64,000 bases of DNA, taken from contig JAPWUV010000002.1 of assembly GCA_028275345.1 (NCBI GenBank), positions 310,001 through 374,000 on the forward strand. Direction: 5' to 3'. The notes beneath the pieces were generated by a model. That model saw only the letters and a program-made list of their open reading frames with translations, had not been told where the DNA came from and made no database searches. The position numbers were made by a program, and so were the translations under genes. This DNA is from a bacterium. Its GTDB lineage: Bacteria > Zhuqueibacterota > Zhuqueibacteria > Oleimicrobiales > Geothermoviventaceae. Below are positions 8,360 to 20,067 of this stretch, piece by piece; the first letter of the stretch is position 1, and every line of letters starts with the position of its first letter.

Positions 8360-10726
8360 ATGCCGATGCCCGATCGGGTGAAACGGTTGCGCGAGCAAAG
8401 TCTCGCGGCAGAACCGACGCTCACGACGGAGAGGGCAGAGCTGGTGACAAGCGTGTACGAATGCGAGCTCCCCGGCGGTTCGACGCGATTGCTACGCGCA
8501 CGCGTCTTTTCCCACCTCCTCGCCCACAAGCAGATCTACATCGGCGAGGGGGAGCTGATCGTGGGGGAGAAGGGCCCCTTCCCTAAGGGAGCACCGACCT
8601 ATCCTGAACTGTGCTGCCACAGTCTGCGAGACCTGGAGGTGCTGAACTCCCGCCCCAAGGTCTGGTATCGAGTTTCCGAAGGCGCGAAGCGGATCTACGC
8701 CGAGCGGATCATTCCTTTCTGGCAAGGCAGATCGATGCGCGACCGGATCTTTGCCGAGATGACCCCGGAATGGCGGGATGCCTACGAGGCCGGCGTCTTC
8801 ACCGAATTCATGGAGCAGCGTGCTCCCGGACATACCGTGGCGGACGACAAGATCTATCGCAAAGGGATGCTGGACTTCAAGCGCGAGATCCAGGCCGCTT
8901 TGGCCCAGCTGGATTTCGAAAGAGATCCGCTGGCGCTGGACAAGAAGGAAGAACTCGAGGCCATGGCCCTTTGTGCCGATGCGCTAATTTTTTTCGCGCG
9001 TCGACACGCGCAAAAAGCGAGGGAACTGGCCCAAAGCCACCCCGATCCGAAGCGTCGGCGCGAGCTGCAAAGGATCGCCCAGGTCTGTGAGTGGGTCCCA
9101 GCTCACGCCCCTCGCGATCTCTGGGAAGCGATCCAGTATTACTGGTTCGTCCATCTGGGAGTGACGTGCGAGCTGAACACGTGGGACTCGTTCAGTCCGG
9201 GCCGCCTGGACCAACACCTATTCCCGTTCTACAAGCGAGGACTGGAGGATGGGTCGCTCACGATTGACGATGCCCGGGAGCTTCTGCAGTGTCTCTGGAT
9301 CAAGTTTCACAATCAGCCGGCGCCCCCGAAGGTCGGTGTGACGGCGGAGGAGAGCGCCACGTACACCGATTTCGCGCAGATCAATCTCGGTGGACTCAAA
9401 GAAGACGGGTCGGATGGCGTCAATGATCTGACCTACTTGATCCTGGACGTCGTCGATGAGATGCGCTTGGTCCAGCCGAGCGCTTCCATCCATGTCAGCC
9501 AGAAGAGCCCGGACGAGTTCATCCGACGCGCATGCCGAATCATTCGCACTGGATTTGGGCAGCCCTCGGTATTCAACACCGATGTGGTGATCCAGGAAAT
9601 GCTGCGTGTAGGGAAGCGGATCGAGGATGCCCGAAACGGCGGGACCAGCGGCTGTGTGGAGACCGGGGCCTTCGGGAAGGAAAGCTACATCCTCACAGGC
9701 TACCTGAACATCCCTAAGATCCTCGAAATCACGCTGAACGATGGCGTTGACCCGCGCACCGGCAAGCGCATCGGCCTGCCGACGGGCGATCCGCGTTCTT
9801 TCGCAAGCTTCGATGAGCTATTCACTGCTTTCGAGAGGCAACTGCGACATTTCGTCGACATCAAAATACGCGGCAACAACGTGATCGAGCGACTCTACGC
9901 GAAGTACATGCCGGCGCCCTTCCTGTCCATCCTCATCGACGATTGCATCGCGAAGGGAATGGACTACCATGAGGGAGGTGCGCGCTACAACTCCACCTAC
10001 ATTCAGGGGGTGGGCCTCGGTTCCATCACGGACTCGCTGACTGCCCTCCGCTACCACGTGTACGACAGAGGTTCGCTGACGATGGCGGAGATCCTGGAAG
10101 CGCTGCGAAGGGATTTCGAAGGTGCAGAACGGCTACGGCAGCTTCTCGTGAATCGTACGCCCAAATACGGCAACGACGACGAGTACGCGGACGAAACCAT
10201 GCGGCGGGTCTTCGAGGCCTTTTTCGCGGCCGTCGACGGTCGTCCTAACACAAAGTGCGGTCACTACCGGATCAACTTGCTGCCGACCACCGTGCACGTT
10301 TACTTCGGCTCGGTCACCGGGGCTTTGCCGGACGGCCGCAAGGCCGGCATGCCGCTCTCCGAGGGGGTTTCCCCCGTGCAGGGTGCCGACCGCAAGGGTC
10401 CGACGGCGGTGCTGAAGTCCGTGGCGAAGATCGATCACGTGCGGACGGGAGGCACGCTCTTGAATCAAAAATTCACCCCCCGGCTATTCCAAAGCGACGA
10501 GGCGCTGGACAAGCTGGTCCAGCTCATCCGGACGTATTTTCGACTGGGCGGGCACCACATCCAGTTCAACGTAGTGGATGCGGAAACCCTGCGCAAGGCT
10601 CAGCAAAACCCGGAGGAGTACAGAAGCCTCGTGGTTCGTGTGGCTGGCTACAGCGATTACTTTTGTGATCTGTCGAAGGCCTTGCAGGACGAGATCATCT
10701 CCCGCACGGAGCACGAGACTTGCTGA
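8360..10726 (+). CDS. hypD: Glycyl radical enzyme, probable trans-4-hydroxy-L-proline dehydratase
   Basis: 788 residues. The thiyl cysteine is Cys432 in GCVETG with Glu434 two residues on, and the radical glycine is Gly763 in RVAGYS. C. difficile HypD (789 residues by recall) uses Cys434/Glu436/Gly765. Applying the constant offset of two, the other HypD residues I recall also match: His158, Asp276, Ser332, Phe338 and Tyr448. HypD removes water from trans-4-hydroxyproline to give pyrroline-5-carboxylate. Glycerol and choline enzymes have GCVEP instead. A pyrroline-5-carboxylate reductase gene, the common HypD neighbour, is absent here. Function by residue match is strong but not proven. Confidence 0.85.
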   Translation: MPMPDRVKRLREQSLAAEPTLTTERAELVTSVYECELPGGSTRLLRARVFSHLLAHKQIYIGEGELIVGEKGPFPKGAPTYPELCCHSLRDLEVLNSRPKVWYRVSEGAKRIYAERIIPFWQGRSMRDRIFAEMTPEWRDAYEAGVFTEFMEQRAPGHTVADDKIYRKGMLDFKREIQAALAQLDFERDPLALDKKEELEAMALCADALIFFARRHAQKARELAQSHPDPKRRRELQRIAQVCEWVPAHAPRDLWEAIQYYWFVHLGVTCELNTWDSFSPGRLDQHLFPFYKRGLEDGSLTIDDARELLQCLWIKFHNQPAPPKVGVTAEESATYTDFAQINLGGLKEDGSDGVNDLTYLILDVVDEMRLVQPSASIHVSQKSPDEFIRRACRIIRTGFGQPSVFNTDVVIQEMLRVGKRIEDARNGGTSGCVETGAFGKESYILTGYLNIPKILEITLNDGVDPRTGKRIGLPTGDPRSFASFDELFTAFERQLRHFVDIKIRGNNVIERLYAKYMPAPFLSILIDDCIAKGMDYHEGGARYNSTYIQGVGLGSITDSLTALRYHVYDRGSLTMAEILEALRRDFEGAERLRQLLVNRTPKYGNDDEYADETMRRVFEAFFAAVDGRPNTKCGHYRINLLPTTVHVYFGSVTGALPDGRKAGMPLSEGVSPVQGADRKGPTAVLKSVAKIDHVRTGGTLLNQKFTPRLFQSDEALDKLVQLIRTYFRLGGHHIQFNVVDAETLRKAQQNPEEYRSLVVRVAGYSDYFCDLSKALQDEIISRTEHETC

Positions 10727-10813
10727 GGGAACTCGCAAGAAGGCGGGGATCGTGAGCGGACACCGGACCGATTCCTGGGACAGCTTTTGTTGTCTCAACG
10801 AGCGGAGGAAGGA

Positions 10814-11626
10814 TTGACACGAGCCGAGTTTTACCGGAAACTGGTGAATGGCGAGCGGCTCTTCGGGCTTTGCCTCTCCCATGCATCGCCCGTGTGGGTA
10901 GATCTTCCGAGCCGGCTTGGTCTCGATTTCGTGTTCATTGACATGGAACACTTCCCATTTTCCGAGGCGGAGGTGGCCTATCTCTGCCGGGCACACGCGG
11001 CCTGCGGCGTCGCCCCTTTCGTCCGGGTGCCGGGCGTGGACGGTCCCTACGCGCGTCGGGCCAAGTTCTGGGGCGCCTGGGGTGTGGTGGCACCTTACAT
11101 CGAGCACGCAGACGAGGCCGAAGCCCTGGTTGCCGCCGTGAAATGGGACCCGCTGCGGGGGGAAAAGCTGCGCGCATGGCGCGAGCATCGGAACGCGCCG
11201 GCCGCCTCGCTCGACTACCTCCGTGGTCGGAATGCGGACGTTGCGGTCCTCGTCAATATCGAGAGCGTGCCCGGCGTGGAGAGACTGGGCCAGATCCTCG
11301 CCGTGCCGGGGGTGGATGCAGCCTTGATTGGGCCGCACGACCTTTCGATCAGCCTCGGCATCCCCGAGCAGTACGATGACCCGGAGTTTCTGCGCCAAGT
11401 GAGTTCGATCATCAGCACCTGCCGCCGCCTGGAAAAGCCCGTCGGCGTGCACGTCTGGTGGGACTTGCAGCGAGAGCAACGGTGGTTAGAGGAGGGGATC
11501 AGCTTCTTGATCCATTCCACGGATCTCATCGTCGTCGAGAAAACGCTGCGCCAGGAGCTCCAGACCCTGCGAGGCGGCCCCGCCGCTGGACCGCCAGCGG
11601 GAGGGTCTCGAGTGAAACGCGGATAA
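10814..11626 (+). CDS. HpcH/HpaI family aldolase
   Basis: About 270 residues of the class II pyruvate aldolase family (2-keto-3-deoxy-sugar-acid or 4-hydroxy-2-oxo-heptanedioate aldolases). Visible are LDFVFIDMEH after the first strand, VNIESVPGVE with the metal-binding Glu, and the family signature ALIGPHDLSISLG with the metal-binding Asp. The TTG at 10814 follows GGAGGAAGG at good spacing; an upstream in-frame TTG at 10787 is less likely. It lies 87 bp after the hydroxyproline dehydratase-like gene on the same strand. Such enzymes cleave a 4-hydroxy-2-oxo acid to pyruvate and an aldehyde; the physiological substrate is unknown. Confidence 0.85.
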   Translation: MTRAEFYRKLVNGERLFGLCLSHASPVWVDLPSRLGLDFVFIDMEHFPFSEAEVAYLCRAHAACGVAPFVRVPGVDGPYARRAKFWGAWGVVAPYIEHADEAEALVAAVKWDPLRGEKLRAWREHRNAPAASLDYLRGRNADVAVLVNIESVPGVERLGQILAVPGVDAALIGPHDLSISLGIPEQYDDPEFLRQVSSIISTCRRLEKPVGVHVWWDLQREQRWLEEGISFLIHSTDLIVVEKTLRQELQTLRGGPAAGPPAGGSRVKRG

Positions 11627-11896
11627 GGGGCTCGCTGGCAGAGGGTCATCGGCTATCGCTTGCGGAAGGTTTTGGGGCGATTCTTTTCGCACGGCAGTCC
11701 TGTGCAGATTGCCTGCGAGGGTCTCGGCCCGGATCCGCGGGCGGTGCTGCGAAATCGCAGCCCATCGGCTTGCAAAAGGAATGTGGCAAGTCAGACTACG
11801 GAAAGGCTAACTGAGCGAACGAGCATCCGGTCCGCTGGGACCGACTTGGCCGGGGAAGGGCGTTTTACGGAGCGTCCGTGTATTGCGAGGTTTGCG

Positions 11897-14347
11897 ATGA
11901 AGGCGAACCAGTTTGGTTCGACGGTGTTGCTGGTGGCGATGTCCTTTTCGGCTCGAGGGCTTCTTGCTGATTCGGGCTGGTTGGATCTCTCGACGGCCGT
12001 CGTCGTCAAGCCCCGCGGGGCTTCCGCGAACGCGCCGGTGGCAGTCCGAGTGCTCACGGAGGAAATCGAGAGGCGCACGGGAATCCGGCTGCCCGTCGAG
12101 TCCGGCTGGCACGGAGACAGGCGTGCGAAGATTGTGGTGGCCCTTGCTTCGGGCCTCGGGGAGTTCCCCCTTTCCGTTCGCTCTTTGGCCGATGGTTTTC
12201 CCGGGGACACGCCTGAGGCCGTCCTGGTAGCAAGCCAGGCGGATGGTCCGGTAGTTGTCCTCGCAGGAAGCGACCGGCGCGGCACCTTGTACGCGGTCGG
12301 CCGCTTTCTCCGGAAACTGCGCTGGGAAAGGGGGCAGCTCCATTTTCCGGCCGGATACCGTCTGCAGACGGTCCCTTCGCAGCGCATCCGAGGGCATCAG
12401 CTAGGCTATCGACCGAAGACGAATACCTACGATGCCTGGACGCCCGAGCAGTTCGAGCGGTACATTCGGGAGCTAGCGCTCTTCGGTGCCAACGCAATCG
12501 AGATCCTGCCGCCCCGGACGGACGATGCGGCCACCAGTCCGCACATGAAACTTGAACCTCTCGAGATGATGATCCGCCTTTCCTCGATCATCAAGTCGTA
12601 CGGCATGGAGGTATGGATCTGGTACCCGAACGTCGGCGAGGACTACGAGAGCGATTCCGCGATCCGGGAGGAATTGAGGGAGCGGGAGGAGGTCTTTCGG
12701 AGCCTACCCCACATCGATCATTTGTTTGTCCCCGGAGGGGATCCGGGGCGCTTGCACCCGGATGTCCTTTTCCCCTGGCTCGAGAAGGTCGCAGCCCTTC
12801 TGCGGAAATACCACCCCGGCGCCGACATTTGGGTTTCTCCCCAGGCCTTCCGTCCAACCGAGGATTGGGTGGAGGCTTTCTTTCGGCATGCCAATGCCGG
12901 ATACGAGTGGTTTGGAGGCGTGGTCTTTGGGCCTTGGGTGAACACGCCTTTGCGCGAGCTGAGGAAGCGTTTGGTCCCTCAAGTGCCCATCCGTCGCTAC
13001 CCCGACATCACGCATACCCTCAGTTGTCAGTACCCAGTGTGGCGTTGGGATCTCGCCTACGCAATCACCCTGGGCCGTGAACCGATCAACCCTCGTCCTG
13101 TGGCAGAGAAGCACATTGAGAACCTCTTCCACGATTTGGCCATCGGGACAATTGGCTACTCCGAAGGCATCAATGACGATGTGAACAAGTTTGTGTGGCT
13201 GGATCAGATGTGGGATCCGTCGACGCCGGTGATCGAGACCCTGCGCGACTACGCGCGCCTTTTCATCGAACCGCGCCTGGCCGATCCTATCGCCCAGGGC
13301 ATCCTTGCGCTCGAGAGGAACTGGGAGGGACCCCTGATCGCCAATTCAGGAGTCGAGGTGGCCCTTGCGCAGTGGCGACAGTTGGAGGAAGAAGCCCCTC
13401 CTCACGTCGCGAGCAACTACCGCTTCCAGATGTGCCTGCTTCGGGCCTACTACGATGCCTACATCCGGAGAAGGCTCCTTTACGAAACAGAGTTGGAAAG
13501 GCGGGCGCACGAGGCGCTCGCGGGTGCGCAGGAAACTGGCAGCCTGCGAGCGCTCGACGAGGCGGAAGCCATTCTGCTGAAAGCCCGGAGGGAGCCCGTA
13601 GCCCAGAAGCTCAAAGAACGCTGCTGGCAATTGGGCGATTCTCTGTTCAAGAACATCGGTGCGCAGTTGTCGGTGGAGCGCTACGGCGCGATTTCCCGCT
13701 CGCGCGGGGCGTTTTTGGATGGGATCGACGAACCGCTGAACGATGCGCGATGGCTTCTGTCCCAGTTCGAGAGAATCCGGAAGCTACAGATGGAGGCGGA
13801 ACGTACGAAGGCGCTGTGGGATCTCGTGAACCGGACGAACCCGGGCCCGGGCGGCTTTTACGACAATTTGGGCTCCTGGGAATCGTGGTCGCGGATCGTC
13901 CCGGGCGCCGGTTGGGAGTCCGATCCCGGGATGCTGCTCACGCCAAGCGTGAGTTTTGGGGTTGGCCTGCGTGCCGGGGAGTGGCTTCCCACGCTTCAGG
14001 TTGAGGGATTCGAGGGCGAGGCAGTTCCTTTGGCTTGGCTTGTCCAGGCAACAACGCTCTACAGCACGCCCCTCTCCGTGCGCTACACCGGCTTAGACCC
14101 CGAGGTCCGGTATCGCTTGCGGGTGGCGTACACGGGGCGTTTCCAGTCTCGTATCCGCCTTGTGGCCGACAGCCTTTTCGTGATCCACGAATTCATTCAA
14201 ACGGGGGAGAAACCGCTGTGGGAATTTGAGATCCCGCCCGAGGCCACCTCCGACGGGGAGCTGGTTCTGACCTGGACGTGCCCGGACGGCGAGCGCGGAT
14301 CGCAGGTTGCGGAATTGTGGCTCATGCGAGAAGACTCGCTACGCTGA
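11897..14347 (+). CDS. Secreted glycoside-hydrolase-like protein with GH20-type N-terminal domain
   Basis: 816 residues from the ATG at 11897 (GAGG upstream). A signal peptide covers about residues 1-22. Residues 25-145 have the look of the GH20/alpha-glucuronidase N-terminal alpha/beta domain (GSDRRGTLYAVGRFLRKL). A TIM-barrel-like region follows (YIRELALFGANAIEILPP, then WIWYPNVGEDYE), then a helical section and a beta-rich C-terminus from about residue 670. I cannot name the substrate or confirm catalytic acids. Frame continues open upstream to 11660, but only the 11897 start gives a signal peptide. It probably acts on polysaccharide or glycoprotein outside the cytoplasm. Confidence 0.65.
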   Translation: MKANQFGSTVLLVAMSFSARGLLADSGWLDLSTAVVVKPRGASANAPVAVRVLTEEIERRTGIRLPVESGWHGDRRAKIVVALASGLGEFPLSVRSLADGFPGDTPEAVLVASQADGPVVVLAGSDRRGTLYAVGRFLRKLRWERGQLHFPAGYRLQTVPSQRIRGHQLGYRPKTNTYDAWTPEQFERYIRELALFGANAIEILPPRTDDAATSPHMKLEPLEMMIRLSSIIKSYGMEVWIWYPNVGEDYESDSAIREELREREEVFRSLPHIDHLFVPGGDPGRLHPDVLFPWLEKVAALLRKYHPGADIWVSPQAFRPTEDWVEAFFRHANAGYEWFGGVVFGPWVNTPLRELRKRLVPQVPIRRYPDITHTLSCQYPVWRWDLAYAITLGREPINPRPVAEKHIENLFHDLAIGTIGYSEGINDDVNKFVWLDQMWDPSTPVIETLRDYARLFIEPRLADPIAQGILALERNWEGPLIANSGVEVALAQWRQLEEEAPPHVASNYRFQMCLLRAYYDAYIRRRLLYETELERRAHEALAGAQETGSLRALDEAEAILLKARREPVAQKLKERCWQLGDSLFKNIGAQLSVERYGAISRSRGAFLDGIDEPLNDARWLLSQFERIRKLQMEAERTKALWDLVNRTNPGPGGFYDNLGSWESWSRIVPGAGWESDPGMLLTPSVSFGVGLRAGEWLPTLQVEGFEGEAVPLAWLVQATTLYSTPLSVRYTGLDPEVRYRLRVAYTGRFQSRIRLVADSLFVIHEFIQTGEKPLWEFEIPPEATSDGELVLTWTCPDGERGSQVAELWLMREDSLR

Positions 14348-14583
14348 CTGGCGTGTCCTCCGCCGCTGCGGCTGGAGCCTGCCCCGCAAGTGGGGCCACC
14401 AGTTCCAGGATGGGCAAGCGGCTTTTCTCGGAGGCGTCGACTGGGGACGCGTTCGGGGGATGGCACCTTTGGGGGCAACGCGGGGTTGGGTTTGCCAGGG
14501 TTGGGGGGCGTCCGGGAGTGAGGGGCTTCCGGTGAGGCATTCGGATGGGACGCTGTTCTCCCACCCAGCATGCCCGAATCCCC

Positions 14584-14612
14584 TTGAAAAAGAACGGATG
14601 CTTGTCTATATT
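14584..14612 (+). promoter_or_regulatory. Sigma70 promoter of the Cys-rich gene
   Basis: TTGAAA (14584-14589), exactly 17 bp, then TATATT (14607-14612). Initiation would fall near 14619, only about 16 bases before the ATG at 14635, leaving room for the GAGG Shine-Dalgarno at 14624-14627. Confidence 0.7.
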
Positions 14613-14634
14613 GGCCGGAAATTTGAGGCTGCCG

Positions 14635-16982
<2,348 letters not shown>

Positions 16983-17086
16983 AAAGGCCGAACAGCGGAC
17001 CGCAGTTCTGGATTCATGGCGTTTGAGGCTTGCGTTTTCTTCGGGTTTCGCCGGAGAAGTGTGCCGGAAGAGCTTCGGGTATCCGG

Positions 17087-18442
17087 ATGCTGGAAGAGAA
17101 GGTAGCGGCATTCCTTCGGTCGGTGAGCGACATCGTTTGGGGGCCACCCATGCTCGTCCTGCTGGTGGGGACGGGGATCTACCTCACCATCAGGCTTCGA
17201 GCCTTGCAGATCCGGGGGCTATGGTATTCCTTGTGGCTCGCCCTGGTGAAGCGGAAGGAGCAGGACCAGGCTGAAGGCGATATCACTCACTTTCAGGCCC
17301 TGATGACCGCACTTGCTGCCACGGTAGGCACGGGGAACATAGCGGGTGTGGCAACGGCGATCGCAGCAGGGGGACCGGGAGCGCTGTTCTGGATGTGGAT
17401 TACGGGCCTCTTCGGCATGGCTACCAAGTATTCCGAGGCCGTGCTGGCCGTGAAGTACCGGCAGGTGGATCGGTTCGGCACGATGAGCGGCGGCCCCATG
17501 TATTATCTTTCGAAGGGGCTGGGTTGCCCTTGGCTGGGAGCCCTGTTCGCCTTCTTCGCATCGATCTCGGCCTTCGGAATCGGAAACATTGTGCAGTCGA
17601 ACTCGGTGGCTGATTCCCTCTCTTTCGTGCTGCCGTCCGTGAAGCCTTGGATGACGGGCGCGGTGATGGCCTTTGCCACTGGCCTTGTGCTTCTGGGCGG
17701 GATCAAGAGCATCGCTCGCACGGCAAGCGTGCTTGTCCCCGTCATGATCGTGTTCTACGCAGCGGGAGCTATCGTGGTGCTCGCGGCCAAGATTTCCGAA
17801 CTCCCAGCGGCGTTGGCCCTTGTTTGTCGAGGAGCGTTTACCGGAACGGCCGCTGTGGGAGGGTTCGCGGGCGCCGCCGTGCGGGAGGCGATCCGCTGGG
17901 GCGTGGCGCGCGGGGTCTTCTCCAACGAGAGTGGGCTCGGCAGCTCCCCCATTGCAGCCGCCGCAGCGCAGACGAAGAATCCCGTGAGCCAAGCCTTGGT
18001 GTCGATGACGCAGACGTTCATCGATACGATCGTCGTCTGCAGCTTCACGGGGTTGGTGATCGTCACGACCGGCCTCTGGAAGAGCGGATACAATGGCGCC
18101 GAGCTGACGAGCCGGGCTTTCAGCGCTGGGCTGCCCGGAAACTGGGGCGGCTGGATCGTTTCCTTGGGCTTGGTCCTGTTCGCCTATTCCACGATCTTGG
18201 GCTGGAGCTACTACGGCGAGAAATCGCTGGAGTACCTTCTCGGTGAACGCGCTGTGCGCCCCTACCGGGTGGCATTCACCCTGTTTGTCTTCGTGGGGGC
18301 CGTGATCCATAAGCTCGAGCTGGTCTGGGGATTCGCCGACGTCATGAACGGCCTAATGGCCGTGCCGAACCTCATCGGATTGATTGGGCTGGCAGGCATC
18401 GTGGTGAGTGAGACCGCCAAGTACTACCCTCATCGGGGCTGA
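17087..18442 (+). CDS. Sodium:alanine/glycine symporter (AGCS family)
   Basis: A 451-residue inner-membrane transporter with about ten hydrophobic spans. The AGCS features are [20 protein letters not shown] at the N-terminus, [18 protein letters not shown] with the substrate-site Gly-Asn segment, [13 protein letters not shown], and [15 protein letters not shown]. It imports alanine, glycine or a related amino acid with sodium. The ATG at 17087 is chosen because it reproduces the usual AGCS N-terminus; the frame is open upstream to 17030, and the Shine-Dalgarno is weak. Confidence 0.92.
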   Translation: MLEEKVAAFLRSVSDIVWGPPMLVLLVGTGIYLTIRLRALQIRGLWYSLWLALVKRKEQDQAEGDITHFQALMTALAATVGTGNIAGVATAIAAGGPGALFWMWITGLFGMATKYSEAVLAVKYRQVDRFGTMSGGPMYYLSKGLGCPWLGALFAFFASISAFGIGNIVQSNSVADSLSFVLPSVKPWMTGAVMAFATGLVLLGGIKSIARTASVLVPVMIVFYAAGAIVVLAAKISELPAALALVCRGAFTGTAAVGGFAGAAVREAIRWGVARGVFSNESGLGSSPIAAAAAQTKNPVSQALVSMTQTFIDTIVVCSFTGLVIVTTGLWKSGYNGAELTSRAFSAGLPGNWGGWIVSLGLVLFAYSTILGWSYYGEKSLEYLLGERAVRPYRVAFTLFVFVGAVIHKLELVWGFADVMNGLMAVPNLIGLIGLAGIVVSETAKYYPHRG

Positions 18443-18558
18443 GAACACTCGCCTCTGTCCTCCGGGAACGCGATGCGGGCCACATTCGTTAATCGCACTG
18501 CGTCGGGGAGATAAATGCCGCCAGGAGGGCCGACATGTCGAGCGGGAGGTGATCCGTC

Positions 18559-19017
18559 ATGTCCGAGGAGCCTTCGAAAGAGCGAATTGAAATCGAGGTT
18601 CCATCCAAAGCTTTGTACGTTCAGCATGCTCATTGCCCCAAGGGCTGCGATCTGATGGAACCGGGTGTCAAGATCGGAGGGTATCCCTCGGTGCGCGTCA
18701 GACTCCGCCACCGCGGGAAGGAGGGCTTCATCTACCTGGATCCCAGGTACGGGAGTTTCGAGAACATCAGCGAGATCGATGTGCCGGATGGCGAGGTGGT
18801 GGAGTTCTTCTGCCCCCATTGCGGTGCCTCCCTCAAGGATGAGCATGCGCGGTGCAAGGTGTGCTCCGCGCCGATGTTCGCGCTCTCCTTGCCCCGGGGT
18901 GGGATCATCGAGGGATGTCTGCGCAAGGGCTGCTTCGAGCATGTCTTGAGGATCGTGAGCGGAGAAGAGCTGCTTTCCCGCCTCTTTGAGAGCGACACGC
19001 TGTCGTCTTACCTCTGA
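18559..19017 (+). CDS. Conserved zinc-ribbon protein, function unknown
   Basis: 152 residues with three Cys pairs: HCPKGCDL near residue 25, CPHCG and CKVCS near residues 85-100, plus CLRKGC. The arrangement looks like a double zinc ribbon, and there is no catalytic motif. The Shine-Dalgarno GGGAGGTGAT is well placed. The stop is 13 bp before the start of era, so it is probably the upstream member of an era transcript. I do not recognise a named family. Confidence 0.75.
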   Translation: MSEEPSKERIEIEVPSKALYVQHAHCPKGCDLMEPGVKIGGYPSVRVRLRHRGKEGFIYLDPRYGSFENISEIDVPDGEVVEFFCPHCGASLKDEHARCKVCSAPMFALSLPRGGIIEGCLRKGCFEHVLRIVSGEELLSRLFESDTLSSYL

Positions 19018-19030
19018 GCGAGGCCGGACG

Positions 19031-19939
19031 GTGGAGCAAACGGAAGGCAAAGCGGTTTTCCGGGTGGGCTACGTCGCGATTCTCGGCCGTCCGAACGTGG
19101 GGAAGTCCACCCTGATGAACGCCCTCCTCGGGCAGAAACTGTCCATCGTCTCGCCCAAGCCACAGACGACCCGACATCGAATCCTCGGCATCCTGAGCGG
19201 GGAAACCTTCCAGATCGTTTTCTTCGATACGCCCGGTCTGCTTGACCCGAGGTACAAGCTCCAGGAAGTGATGCTGAAGAGCGCGGAACGGGCAGCTCAG
19301 GATGCGGATGAGGTCTTGTTCATGATCGAGGCCTTGCCCGAATCCCACGAGCTGGACTTTCAATGGCTGGAACGCCTGAAGATCCTGGATAAGCCATCCA
19401 TTCTGGCCATCAACAAGATCGACTTGGTCCCAAAGGATCAGCTGCTGCCGCTCATCGACGAATGCCACCGGCGATACCAGTTCCGCGAAATCGTGCCCAT
19501 CTCCGCCCTCAAGCAGGACGGGATCGACATCCTGCGAGATGTGCTCGTCCGCTACTTGCCCGAAGGCTCGCCGCTGTACCCCGAGGACATGCTGACGGAC
19601 CAGCCCGAGCGCTTCTTCGTGGCCGAGATCATTCGCGAGAAGATCTTCCAGAGGTACGGGGAAGAGATTCCCTACTCCGCGACCGTGGTGATCGACGAGT
19701 TCAAGGAGCGGCCCGGCGCGAAGGATTACATCCGAGCTTCGATCTACGTAGAAAAGCCGGGTCAGCGGAAGATCCTGATCGGCAAGGGAGGCGAGGCCCT
19801 GAAGCGGATCGGCCGGGAAGCCCGGGAAGAGATCGAAGCATTTCTCGGCCGCCCCGTCTTCCTGGAGCTCTGGATAGGCGTGAAAGAGAAGTGGCGCCAG
19901 AAGGAATCGCTGCTCCGCCAATTCGGGTACCAGCCGTGA
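19031..19939 (+). CDS. era: GTPase Era
   Basis: Era binds 16S rRNA near its 3' end and helps 30S subunit maturation. The 302-residue protein has G1 GRPNVGKS at residues 19-26, the switch region with PQTTRH, G3 DTPG, and G4 NKID. A C-terminal KH RNA-binding domain holds ILIGKGGEALKRIG. Translation starts at GTG 19031 with GCGAGG upstream. An in-frame start at 18986 would overlap the preceding gene and lacks support. Confidence 0.96.
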   Translation: MEQTEGKAVFRVGYVAILGRPNVGKSTLMNALLGQKLSIVSPKPQTTRHRILGILSGETFQIVFFDTPGLLDPRYKLQEVMLKSAERAAQDADEVLFMIEALPESHELDFQWLERLKILDKPSILAINKIDLVPKDQLLPLIDECHRRYQFREIVPISALKQDGIDILRDVLVRYLPEGSPLYPEDMLTDQPERFFVAEIIREKIFQRYGEEIPYSATVVIDEFKERPGAKDYIRASIYVEKPGQRKILIGKGGEALKRIGREAREEIEAFLGRPVFLELWIGVKEKWRQKESLLRQFGYQP

Positions 19940-20067
19940 GAGAGGTCCCCGTCGATCCTGCTGCCGGGAGGGACCGAGGCGTAACGGGGCAAGAGTCGAC
20001 CAGTCCCGCAGGGCTCCCGCGTCCTCAAGCATGACGCAAATGCACTGACCAAGCTTGGATCCGGACA

